Source of the DNA: Fusobacterium ulcerans ATCC 49185
Lineage (GTDB): Bacteria > Fusobacteriota > Fusobacteriia > Fusobacteriales > Fusobacteriaceae
Direction of reading: 5' to 3'
DNA length: 64,000 nt
NCBI RefSeq assembly: GCF_900683735.1
Contig: NZ_LR215979.1
Location: 2,418,001-2,482,000 of the forward strand
The position numbers were made by a program, and so were the translations under genes. Position 1 is the first letter of the stretch; each line of letters starts with the position of its first letter. Under the pieces are notes generated by a model, which was not told where the DNA came from, did not search any database, and saw nothing but the letters and a program-made list of their open reading frames with translations. Below, piece by piece: positions 16,530 to 24,164 of this stretch.

Positions 16530-16703
16530 TTAATATATTCCTTCTTCTATAATCTTCTTCTGCTCTTCTTGAAGTAAAAAGTTCCTTGCATTAAAATAAA
16601 ATTCCTTTTCTTCTTTTGTTTTAGCTGATTTTATTAATTCAAAGTACTCATCTATTTTTAAAGTTTTAAAATATTCATATATATTTATATCTCTTATTTC
16701 CAT
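16530..16703 (-). CDS. 57-residue putative antitoxin paired with the zeta toxin
   Basis: A short gene beginning MEIRDINIYEYFKTLKID and ending IIEEGIY. It has a GGAGG site 7 bases before the ATG at 16703 and ends two bases before the zeta start. It is acidic/basic and helical, the right size and place for a zeta antitoxin, but I see no recognisable epsilon-type sequence. It is too short for routine gene finding. Function is inferred from position only. Confidence 0.65.
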   Translation of the reverse strand: MEIRDINIYEYFKTLKIDEYFELIKSAKTKEEKEFYFNARNFLLQEEQKKIIEEGIY

Positions 16704-16790
16704 ATTCTGACCTCCATTATTATAGTCTTTTTATATATGTTAACCTTTTTTTTAAATAAAATCAATGAATATTTATGTATACACAAAAAA

Positions 16791-16812
16791 AGTGCCCACA
16801 AATGTGAGCACT
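16791..16812 (-). terminator. Terminator of porin 2
   Basis: AGTGCTCACA/TGTGGGCACT hairpin plus a T run on the minus strand. Confidence 0.85.
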
Positions 16813-16843
16813 AAAAAATTTTTATTTAATTTTTTAGACCAAA

Positions 16844-17935
16844 CTAGAATGTAGTTTTAAATCCTGCAAATACAGTTGGCTGCCATCTCCAGTTCTTAGC
16901 TGAATTTTGATTATCAATAGCCCAATCTCTATATTCAGCACCAGCTGCTGCATATACTACAACATTTGGAGTTGCTTGATAGTTAACTTGGATTGTTGGT
17001 AATGCATATAGTGAATAAGCTGCATCATCAGTTCCTGCTTCACCATATTTACCAGTTAATTTTGTTCCAAATTTCTTTTCTTGTGACCAGTTGTAAGCAT
17101 CATATCCACCTTCAAAGTTAAAGTCTACTGTTACATTTCCATTTGTATATAGGTTAGTAGTATTGTATAAATATGCTTCCATATCTACTGTAAAGTTCTT
17201 ATCTTCTGATTTTCTTCCACCGTCAAATGCTTGATCTTGCCCATAGAAATGTTGATCAACATAGAAATTTAACTCAAATGAGAATCCATATGGTAATTCA
17301 TGGAATGATGCAATATCAAACCCTAGTCTATTATCATAAGCATCATCATTTGTTGAATCCCATACATATTTGTATTTAGGTGCTACTACAAAATTAGTAG
17401 TTTTAATAAAATCATTGTTGAACATATATTCAGCAAAGTTAAATCTTGCTTGATATTCTAATTCTTGTGCACCAGATGCTAAATCTCCTCTATCTCTATA
17501 ATGTACTCTTGAAGTCAAATTAACTTTAGAATCTCCAAGATTTCCATGGTTATAGAAATATCTTAGTCTTGTATCAGAACCAGATTTTCCAGTTTTTTCT
17601 TCAGAAGAAACACTGTTATATTTTCTGATTCTATATTCTAAAGCTTGTTTTTCAGTCATATTAATTTTTCCCATTAACTGAGTTCTTGAATAGTTAGTTT
17701 CTCCTGCCCAACCTTCACCTTTTTTTTGTCCTTCAGTTTCACCATACCATCTGTATTGTAGATCTACATAACCGTTAGGTCTGAACCCTTCTTCTTTGTC
17801 TCTGTAAACGATAACTTCTTTTTCGATTACTTGTACTGGTGCTTCTTCAACTACAACTGGAGCTGGTACAACTTCTTTTGCAGATGCTGATGCTACAACA
17901 AGTAAAGAACCTAGTAAAAGTGCTAATTTTCTCAT
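16844..17935 (-). CDS. FomA-family outer-membrane porin, array copy 2
   Basis: 363 residues with the shared signal peptide and EEGFRPNG linker, a beta-barrel body and a C-terminal TTF. It is most like copies 1 and 5 in the strands around EYQARFNFAEYMFNNDF and NWSQEKKFG. It is the only copy with a canonical promoter in its leader (18011-18039), so it may be the most strongly or independently expressed one. Loops between strands (for example after YRWYGETEG and the DQAFDGGRKSED region) differ from the other copies, as expected for surface-exposed antigenic loops. Confidence 0.93.
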   Translation of the reverse strand: MRKLALLLGSLLVVASASAKEVVPAPVVVEEAPVQVIEKEVIVYRDKEEGFRPNGYVDLQYRWYGETEGQKKGEGWAGETNYSRTQLMGKINMTEKQALEYRIRKYNSVSSEEKTGKSGSDTRLRYFYNHGNLGDSKVNLTSRVHYRDRGDLASGAQELEYQARFNFAEYMFNNDFIKTTNFVVAPKYKYVWDSTNDDAYDNRLGFDIASFHELPYGFSFELNFYVDQHFYGQDQAFDGGRKSEDKNFTVDMEAYLYNTTNLYTNGNVTVDFNFEGGYDAYNWSQEKKFGTKLTGKYGEAGTDDAAYSLYALPTIQVNYQATPNVVVYAAAGAEYRDWAIDNQNSAKNWRWQPTVFAGFKTTF

Positions 17936-17938
17936 AAT

Positions 17939-17995
17939 TATCTCCCCTTTAAAAAGATTTTTTTATACCTCCCCCCTAACTTCCAAGGGGAGATA
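17939..17995 (-). promoter_or_regulatory. Candidate translational switch in the porin leader (shown for copy 2)
   Basis: On the minus strand, TATCTCCCCTT (17985-17995) is exactly complementary to AAGGGGAGATA (17939-17949), which contains the ribosome site. The same C-rich stretch can instead pair with GGGGGGAGGT (17967-17976) lying between them. The two helices exclude each other, so the ribosome site could be hidden or free. All five porins carry both pairing options. Confidence 0.45.
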
Positions 17996-18010
17996 TTTCC
18001 CATTACCAAT

Positions 18011-18039
18011 GTTATACATTATTTTTACAGTTTTGTAAA
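18011..18039 (-). promoter_or_regulatory. Promoter of porin copy 2
   Basis: TTTACA (18034-18039), 17-base spacer, TATAAC (18011-18016) on the minus strand. The start point would be near 18004, giving a leader of about 70 bases. The segment is absent from the other four leader blocks. Confidence 0.65.
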
Positions 18040-18210
18040 TACTTTTTTTAAAATTTCTTCACAAAATTTTCATATTACAGTCACAAATCTCCTAAATATA
18101 ATACTTTAAATACCCCAAAAAAAGAGGATAGAAAAAGGATAGACATACCCCCTTTTAGTAGACAATTTTTTTTGTGATTATTTTGTGAAGATGTAAAAGT
18201 AAAATAAAAA

Positions 18211-18236
18211 GAGGCTGATCTTTTCAGAACAGCCTC
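18211..18236 (-). terminator. Terminator between HEPN-1 and porin 2
   Basis: GAGGCTG/CAGCCTC hairpin followed by TTTTTATTTT on the minus strand. It would end transcription coming from the HEPN-1 side. Confidence 0.7.
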
Positions 18237-18271
18237 AACCTCGGGGAGAGATTTTTTATATAAAATTTTAT

Positions 18272-18556
18272 TATTAGCGTTTCCCTCTTATTGAGAGGGT
18301 TTATAAGATTTTCTGGGAAAAATCTTTTTTCTATTTAATGGGGGTATTAACAACTTTACTAGATTCTTTATTGTTTTTTTATCTATGTTATTTAGACTCT
18401 TCTTTTTCTTAAAAAGTTTAAATATTTTTTATTTTTTTGTTTTCTCCCCTCTTTTTTATCAGAGGGGAGAACATTTTTTCTGGGGGAGAAAAAATCTTTA
18501 TTATTTGTTGTTTTATTTCTATGATATTTAGACTCTTGATTGTTTAAAAAAGTTTA
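18272..18556 (-). repeat. Two diverged tandem non-coding repeats with hairpins
   Basis: Two copies (about 18272-18420 and 18443-18556) share, in the same order on the minus strand, AAACTTTTT, AAGAGTCTAAATA, a purine-rich stretch, AAAGATTTTT, CCCAGAAAA and a C/G hairpin. The hairpins are CCCTCT/AGAGGG at 18283-18299 and TCTCCCCTCT/AGAGGGGAGA at 18443-18470. There is no reading frame. This fills the otherwise gene-free stretch between HEPN-1 and porin 2; the role is unknown. Confidence 0.5.
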
Positions 18557-18573
18557 AAAGTTTTTTAATTATT

Positions 18574-18996
18574 TTATTTTTGTATATTAATTTCATATTT
18601 TAATATTTCTCTTGCTAGTTCTAATGTATCCTTTAGGTGAGTTTCAATAATTTTTTGTAATATATTTAAATTTATAGCTTGATAATCATGAACTGCAATA
18701 TTTCTAAATCCTACCATTCCCTGTAGTTTTTTGCTTAGTTCTTTAGAAATAATATTATTCTTTTCTAATATTTGAAAAGTTTCTTTACTACTCTGAAAAA
18801 TTCCATATTTATTTATTCTAATCACATGGGCAGCAAGATCTATTCCTGCTTCACATAAGCGTTGAATATTTAAAATCATAGAATCCTGTTTTGTACAATT
18901 TTCTAAATTTGATGGATTGTTTTCATATTCTTCTTCTACTCTTTTTATACATTTTTTTATTGTTTCAATTTTATTAATTATAATATCATCTTTCAT
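18574..18996 (-). CDS. HepT-like HEPN protein (DUF86), copy 1
   Basis: 140 residues, all-helical. The HEPN ribonuclease motif RNIAVHDY (R-x4-H-x-Y) is near residue 100 in the order typical of HepT, preceded by LCEAGIDLAAHVI and ELSKKLQGMVGFRN. HepT toxins cut tRNA or other RNA and are silenced when their partner MntA AMPylates the tyrosine. No MntA gene is adjacent; the gene is flanked by a porin terminator upstream and a hairpin-rich gap downstream. It is clearly paralogous to the HEPN protein at 20350. Confidence 0.87.
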   Translation of the reverse strand: MKDDIIINKIETIKKCIKRVEEEYENNPSNLENCTKQDSMILNIQRLCEAGIDLAAHVIRINKYGIFQSSKETFQILEKNNIISKELSKKLQGMVGFRNIAVHDYQAINLNILQKIIETHLKDTLELAREILKYEINIQK

Positions 18997-19039
18997 CTCT
19001 CACCTCCTAAATAATAATTATTATATCACAATTAAAAAA

Positions 19040-19061
19040 AGTGCCCACAAATGTGAGCACT
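19040..19061 (-). terminator. Terminator of porin 3
   Basis: AGTGCTCACA/TGTGGGCACT hairpin plus a T run, same as after porin 2. Confidence 0.85.
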
Positions 19062-19091
19062 AAAAATTTTCATTTAATTTTTTAAATCAAA

Positions 19092-20144
19092 CTAGAATGT
19101 AGTTTTAAATCCTGCTATAACAGTTGGTTGCCATCTCCAATTAGTAGCTTCACTTTCAACTTCTACAGCCCAGTTTCTGTACTCAGCACCAGCTGATAAA
19201 TATACTACAACATTTGGAGTTGCCTGATAATTAGCCTGAATAGCTGGCCATGCATATAAAGAATATTTTGCATCCTCTTGTTTTTCTCTTGAATTAGTGA
19301 AAGCTTTTTCTTGAGACCAGTTATATTGATCATATCCACCTTCAAATACAAAATCTATTCCTAAATTACCATTTGTATATAGATTAGTTGTATTACGTAA
19401 ATATGCTTCCATATCTATTGTAAAGTTTTTATCTTTATTAGCTATTTTGTCATTAAAATCTTGATCTTGTCCATAGAAGTGTTGAGTTGTATATACATTA
19501 AATTCAAACGCAAAACCATATGGTAAATCTGTCCATGTATATAAATCTACACCTAATTGATTATCATAGTTATCAGTATTTTTATTCCATACATAAGCAT
19601 ATCTAGGTGCTACTGTAAAGTCAGTAGTTTTTACATAATCATTGTTGAACATATAATCAGCAAAGTTAAATCTTGCCATATACTCTACATCTTGAGCCCC
19701 AGCATTTTTGTCTCTATATTGAACTCTTGAAGTAAAGTTAACTTTAGAATCTCCAAGATTTCCATGGTTATAGAAATATCTTAATCTTGTTTCTGTTTTA
19801 GTTTGATTTTCTTTCGCATTTAAACTGTTCCAATCTCTAATTCTAAATTGTAACTGTTGTTTTTCAGTCATATTAATTTTTCCACTTAATTGAATTCTTG
19901 AATAGTTATTATCACTATTCCAAGTCCCTTTATTTTGCCCCTCAGTATCTCCATAATATCTGTATTGAAGGTCAACATTTCCATTAGGTCTGAACCCTTC
20001 TTCTTTGTCTCTGTAAACGATAACTTCTTTTTCGATTACCTGTACTGGAGCTTCTTCAACTACAACTGGAGCTGGAACAACTTCTTTTGCAGATGCTGAT
20101 GCTACAACAAGTAAAGAACCTAGTAAAAGTGCTAATTTTCTCAT
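19092..20144 (-). CDS. FomA-family outer-membrane porin, array copy 3
   Basis: 350 residues, the shortest of the five. It has the shared signal peptide and linker (EEGFRPNG), a beta-barrel body and the C-terminal WRWQPTVIAGFKTTF. Its DTEGQN / NNYSRIQLSGK segment resembles copy 4, while its middle part (VDLYTWTDLPYGFAFEFN) is its own. It has its own leader block and terminator. Confidence 0.93.
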   Translation of the reverse strand: MRKLALLLGSLLVVASASAKEVVPAPVVVEEAPVQVIEKEVIVYRDKEEGFRPNGNVDLQYRYYGDTEGQNKGTWNSDNNYSRIQLSGKINMTEKQQLQFRIRDWNSLNAKENQTKTETRLRYFYNHGNLGDSKVNFTSRVQYRDKNAGAQDVEYMARFNFADYMFNNDYVKTTDFTVAPRYAYVWNKNTDNYDNQLGVDLYTWTDLPYGFAFEFNVYTTQHFYGQDQDFNDKIANKDKNFTIDMEAYLRNTTNLYTNGNLGIDFVFEGGYDQYNWSQEKAFTNSREKQEDAKYSLYAWPAIQANYQATPNVVVYLSAGAEYRNWAVEVESEATNWRWQPTVIAGFKTTF

Positions 20145-20303
20145 AATTATCTCCCCTTTAAAAAGATTTTTTTATACCTCCCCCCTAGCTTCCAAGGGGA
20201 GATATTTCCCATTACCAATGAGGGGGAGGATTGACAAATCTTCTTGTTAGAACCCCAAAAAAAGAGGATAGAAAAAGGATAGACATACCCCCTTTTAGTA
20301 GAC
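20145..20303 (-). repeat. Porin leader block, copy 3 (159 bp)
   Basis: Same 159-base block as copies 1, 4 and 5. On the plus strand it carries the AGGGGGAGGATT variant, shared only with copy 4; copies 1 and 5 have GGAGGGGAGGGTT. Confidence 0.9.
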
Positions 20304-20310
20304 AAAAAAA

Positions 20311-20334
20311 TTTCATCCTCACAATCAGATGAAA
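20311..20334 (-). terminator. Terminator of HEPN-2
   Basis: TTTCATC/GATGAAA hairpin followed by seven T on the minus strand, 15 bases after the HEPN-2 stop. Confidence 0.7.
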
Positions 20335-20349
20335 TTAGTATCTTAGTTT

Positions 20350-20754
20350 TTATATTTTTATTATTTCTCTTGCTAATTCTAAAATATCTTCTAAATTATT
20401 TTCAACAATTTTTTGTAATATTCCTAAATCTATAGTTTGATAATTATGAATTGCAACATTTCTAAATCCTATCATTTCCTGAAGTTTTTTGCTTAACTCT
20501 TTAGAAATAACATTATTTTTTCCCAATATTTGAAATATTTCCTGACTGCTTTGAGGAATACCATATTTATTTATTCTTATTACATGAATCCCTAATCCTA
20601 TTCCTGTTTCGCATAATCTTAGAATATTTAAAATTATTGAATCCTGTTTTGTGCAATTTTTCAGGTTTGATGAATCATTATCATATTCTTCACTTATTCT
20701 TTTTATACACTTTTTTATTACTTCAATTTTATTAATTATAATATCATCTTTCAT
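20350..20754 (-). CDS. HepT-like HEPN protein (DUF86), copy 2
   Basis: 134 residues, a close paralogue of copy 1 (same MKDDIIINKIE start and nearly the same helices). The catalytic motif is intact as RNVAIHNY. The porin 4 unit separates it from the MntA-like gene at 22169, which would be its natural partner in an ordinary hepT-mntA operon. It has its own terminator. Confidence 0.87.
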   Translation of the reverse strand: MKDDIIINKIEVIKKCIKRISEEYDNDSSNLKNCTKQDSIILNILRLCETGIGLGIHVIRINKYGIPQSSQEIFQILGKNNVISKELSKKLQEMIGFRNVAIHNYQTIDLGILQKIVENNLEDILELAREIIKI

Positions 20755-20806
20755 ATTTTACCTCTCATAAAATATTTTATGATTTATTATATCACATATA
20801 TAAAAA

Positions 20807-20828
20807 AGTGCCCACAATTGTGAGCACT
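20807..20828 (-). terminator. Terminator of porin 4
   Basis: AGTGCTCACA/TGTGGGCACT hairpin plus a T run. Confidence 0.85.
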
Positions 20829-20858
20829 AAAAATCTTTATTTAGTTTTTTAAATCAAA

Positions 20859-21938
20859 CTAGAATGTAGTTTTAAATCCAACTGTAATATATGGTTGCCA
20901 TCTCCAGTTAGTTGCTGATTTTCTTCCTTCTTCAGCCCAGTTTCTATATTCTGCACCAAGATTTGTGTAAGCAACTACATTTTCAGTAGCTTGATAATTA
21001 AATTGGAACTCAGGATTCCAGTAAGCTGAATAAGAAGTATCTTGATCTCCTTTTGTTCCATAAATATCTTTTTCACTCCAGTTGAAGTTATTATATCCCC
21101 CTTCGTTATATAGAGCAATACTTAATTTTCCTTCAGAATATAATGAAGTAGTTTGTGCAAAATAAACTTTTAATCCTACAGTTGCATTTTCATCATAAGT
21201 TTTTCCATTTGCAGCTATTTTTTTATCTTGACCATAGAATTTATACATGAAAGTACTATCTGTTTCAATTCCTGTTTCAAATCCCCATGGATGTTGGTTA
21301 ACCATTAAAAAATATAACCCTAATCCATTATAATAATCTGAATCATTTGTTGCCCATCCATATTCATAAGTAGGAGCTAATATAAAAGCTGTTGTTTTAA
21401 TAAAATCATTATTGAACATATAATCAGCAAAATTAAATCTTGTTTGATATTGTACTGATTGTGAAGAGTTAGAACCATCTTGATATTGAATTCTTGAAGT
21501 GAAGTTAACTTTTGAATCTCCAAGATTTCCATGATTATAGAAATATCTTAATCTTGTTTGAGTTCCATCACCTGTTACATGTTTTTTCTCATTTTCATTT
21601 AAATCATTCCATTCTCTTATTCTAAAGTATAAAGACTGTTTTTCAGTCATATTTACTTTTCCTTCTAATTGAGTTCTTGAGTAATTATTTCCATCTTCTT
21701 CTGAGTATCCATGCCAAGTTCCCTCATTTTGTCCTTCAGTATCTCCATAATATCTGTATTGTAGATCTACGAAACCGTTAGGTCTGAACCCTTCTTCTTT
21801 GTCTCTGTAAACGATAACTTCTTTTTCGATTACTTGTACTGGTGCTTCTTCAACTACAACTGGAGCTGGTACAACTTCTTTTGCAGATGCTGATGCTACA
21901 ACAAGTAAAGAACCTAGTAAAAGTGCTAATTTTCTCAT
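20859..21938 (-). CDS. FomA-family outer-membrane porin, array copy 4 (most diverged)
   Basis: 359 residues. The first 54 residues match the other copies, but the body differs more: GLYFLMVNQHPWGFETGIE replaces the usual LYTMHELPWGFSFEFN, and FAQTTSLYSEGKLSIAL replaces the YNTTNLYTNG strand. It still ends WRWQPYITVGFKTTF. It may have a different pore or antigenic surface. It lies between the MntA-like and the HEPN-2 genes. Confidence 0.93.
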   Translation of the reverse strand: MRKLALLLGSLLVVASASAKEVVPAPVVVEEAPVQVIEKEVIVYRDKEEGFRPNGFVDLQYRYYGDTEGQNEGTWHGYSEEDGNNYSRTQLEGKVNMTEKQSLYFRIREWNDLNENEKKHVTGDGTQTRLRYFYNHGNLGDSKVNFTSRIQYQDGSNSSQSVQYQTRFNFADYMFNNDFIKTTAFILAPTYEYGWATNDSDYYNGLGLYFLMVNQHPWGFETGIETDSTFMYKFYGQDKKIAANGKTYDENATVGLKVYFAQTTSLYSEGKLSIALYNEGGYNNFNWSEKDIYGTKGDQDTSYSAYWNPEFQFNYQATENVVAYTNLGAEYRNWAEEGRKSATNWRWQPYITVGFKTTF

Positions 21939-22097
21939 AATTATCTCCCCTTTAAAAAGATTTTTTTATACCTCCCCCCTAGCTTCCAAGGGGAGATATT
22001 TCCCATTACCAATGAGGGGGAGGATTGACAAATCTTCTTGTTAGAACCCCAAAAAAAGAGGATAGAAAAAGGATAGACATACCCCCTTTTAGTAGAC
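21939..22097 (-). repeat. Porin leader block, copy 4 (159 bp)
   Basis: Same block, with the copy 3 variant in its centre. Confidence 0.9.
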
Positions 22098-22103
22098 AAA
22101 AAA

Positions 22104-22130
22104 ATATTCATCTAAAATTAAGATGAATAT
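22104..22130 (-). terminator. Terminator of the MntA-like gene
   Basis: ATATTCATCT/AGATGAATAT hairpin followed by a T run on the minus strand. Confidence 0.7.
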
Positions 22131-22168
22131 CATAAGCTACTTCTTATAAAAAATTATTAATTAATTTT

Positions 22169-22552
22169 TTATACTTCATAATTATCTATTATTTCTTTTC
22201 TTTCTTCATTCAGTTTTAAATATTTTTTTAAAACAAGATTTTCAAATTTCTCTCTTTGAATTTTATTTTTCTCATATATCAAAATACCATTTTCTACAAC
22301 TTCTTTTTGAAACACTGTTGTAGAAAAATTTATTTGAATCAAGTCTACCTCTTTTCCTAATTGCAGAGAAATTTCTTGAGCTAGAAGAAAAATATCATAA
22401 GAATCATGCTTAATCAACGAATAAAAGGCTATATCTACATCACTATCATTATTTTGTTCTCCTTTAGCATATGAACCAAATATATAAATAAAATCACATT
22501 CTATATTTTCTAATTTTTTTATTATTTTATCAGCATATTTTTCAATCTCCAT
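22169..22552 (-). CDS. MntA-like minimal nucleotidyltransferase (antitoxin type)
   Basis: 127 residues. The nucleotidyltransferase signature GSYAKGEQNNDSDVDIAFY (GSx10DxD) is at about residues 27-45, with the third acidic residue in KEVDLIQI. In hepT-mntA systems the MNT protein AMPylates HepT to neutralise it. Here it is the only MNT gene in an array that holds two HepT-like genes, and a full porin unit separates it from the nearer one. It has its own terminator, so it is expressed independently. Confidence 0.87.
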   Translation of the reverse strand: MEIEKYADKIIKKLENIECDFIYIFGSYAKGEQNNDSDVDIAFYSLIKHDSYDIFLLAQEISLQLGKEVDLIQINFSTTVFQKEVVENGILIYEKNKIQREKFENLVLKKYLKLNEERKEIIDNYEV

Positions 22553-22606
22553 AATTAAACAGCTCCATTAATATTTTATGTCTTCATTATATCATAGATA
22601 TAAAAA

Positions 22607-22628
22607 AGTGCCCACAATTGTGAGCACT
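22607..22628 (-). terminator. Terminator of porin 5
   Basis: AGTGCTCACA/TGTGGGCACT hairpin plus a T run. Confidence 0.85.
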
Positions 22629-22658
22629 AAAAATTTTTATTTAATTTTTTAGACCAAA

Positions 22659-23861
22659 CTAGAATACAGTTTTAAATCCTGCAAATACAGTTGGCTGCCA
22701 TCTCCAGTTAGTTGCTGAACTTCCACTGTTTACTGCCCAATCTCTATATTCTGCACCAGCTGCTGCGTATACTTTTACTGATGGAGTTGCTTGATAGTTA
22801 AATTGAATTGTTGGTAATGCGTATAGTGAGTATTTAGAATTATCTGTTCCTACACCTTTTCCATTTTTAGTTTCTATACCATTTTTATCTTTATTAACTA
22901 CAACTGTATCATTTATTTTATCATATTTATCTACATACTTTCCACCTTCTCTACGAGGTGCACCAAATTTTTTCTCTTGTGACCAGTTGTAAGCATCATA
23001 TCCACCTTCAAAATTGAAGTCTACTGATACTTTTCCATTTGTATATAGGTTAGTTGTATTATAGATATACGCCTCTACATCCACTGTAAAGTTTTTATCT
23101 TCCATTTTGTCAGTTCCATCATAGAATTGATCTTTTCCATAGAAATGTTGAGTTGCATATACATTTAATTCAAATGAAAATCCTAATGGAAATTCATGCA
23201 TTGTATATAAGTCTACACCTAATTGGTTATCATAAGAATTATCATTTGATGAATCCCATGCATATTTGTATTTTGGAGCTACTACAAAGTTAGTTGTCTT
23301 TACAAAATCATTACTGAACATATAGTCAGCAAAATTAAATCTTGCTTGATATTCTAATTCTTGTGAATCATCATCATGTCCATTATCTCTGTAATGTACT
23401 CTTGAAGTTAAGTTAACTTTAGAATCTCCTAATAATCCATGATTATAGAAGTATCTTAATCTTGTATCTGTTCCATCTTTTCCATTTCCTTCATGAGTAG
23501 TTACTGCGTTGTAATCTCTGATTCTATACTCTAAAGTTTGTTTTTCAGTCATGTTGATTTTTCCACTGAATTGAATTCTTGAATAATTATTTCCTGTATT
23601 CCAGTTTCCATTTCCATCAGTAGTTTCACTTACTGTTTCAAATTTGTCTTCTTGTCCTTCAGTTTTTCCATACCATCTGTATTGTAGATCTACATAACCG
23701 TTAGGTCTGAACCCTTCTTCTTTGTCTCTGTAAACGATAACTTCTTTTTCGATTACTTGTACTGGTGCTTCTTCAACTACAACTGGAGCTGGTACAACTT
23801 CTTTTGCAGATGCTGATGCTACAACAAGTAAAGAACCTAGTAAAAGTGCTAATTTTCTCAT
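22659..23861 (-). CDS. FomA-family outer-membrane porin, array copy 5 (longest)
   Basis: 400 residues, about 40 longer than the other copies. Extra length is in a loop after residue 65 (QEDKFETVSETTDGNGNW) and a charged, Lys/Asp/Asn-rich loop near residues 310-345. The rest closely follows copies 1 and 2 and ends with the shared WRWQPTVFAGFKTVF. Long variable loops between conserved strands fit surface-exposed regions. It is first in transcription order and borders trkA. Confidence 0.93.
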   Translation of the reverse strand: MRKLALLLGSLLVVASASAKEVVPAPVVVEEAPVQVIEKEVIVYRDKEEGFRPNGYVDLQYRWYGKTEGQEDKFETVSETTDGNGNWNTGNNYSRIQFSGKINMTEKQTLEYRIRDYNAVTTHEGNGKDGTDTRLRYFYNHGLLGDSKVNLTSRVHYRDNGHDDDSQELEYQARFNFADYMFSNDFVKTTNFVVAPKYKYAWDSSNDNSYDNQLGVDLYTMHEFPLGFSFELNVYATQHFYGKDQFYDGTDKMEDKNFTVDVEAYIYNTTNLYTNGKVSVDFNFEGGYDAYNWSQEKKFGAPRREGGKYVDKYDKINDTVVVNKDKNGIETKNGKGVGTDNSKYSLYALPTIQFNYQATPSVKVYAAAGAEYRDWAVNSGSSATNWRWQPTVFAGFKTVF

Positions 23862-24020
23862 AATTATCTCCCCTTTAAAAAGATTTTTTTATACCTCCCC
23901 CCTAGCTTCCAAGGGGAGATATTTCCCATTACCAATGGAGGGGAGGGTTGACAAATCTTCTTGTTAGAACCCCAAAAAAAGAGGATAGAAAAAGGATAGA
24001 CATACCCCCTTTTAGTAGAC
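23862..24020 (-). repeat. Porin leader block, copy 5 (159 bp)
   Basis: Same 159-base block, with the copy 1 variant in its centre. Confidence 0.9.
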
Positions 24021-24085
24021 AATTTTTTTACAAAAAAAATTCTATAGTAAAAGAAATTTAAATTACCATTTTATATTTTTTAGTT

Positions 24086-24114
24086 TTGGAAACATTTGAA
24101 TCTTATGATATAAT
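24086..24114 (+). promoter_or_regulatory. Promoter of trkA-trkH
   Basis: TTGGAA (24086-24091), 17-base spacer, TATAAT (24109-24114) with an extended TG. Confidence 0.65.
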
Positions 24115-24164
24115 TAGCACATACTAAAATTGATATAATTATATTTTTTAAATAGGAGTATGGA

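Larger units (their letters stand above)
17936..18163 (-). repeat. Porin leader block, copy 2 (mosaic)
   Basis: Same outer sequence as the other leader blocks, but a 31-base central segment is replaced by 100 different bases (18012-18111). The replacement brings a good promoter. Confidence 0.88.

Noticed and set aside
18240-18573. Possible CRISPR-like array between HEPN-1 and porin 2
   Set aside because: Only two diverged units of unequal length, no constant repeat/spacer spacing and no cas genes in the window.
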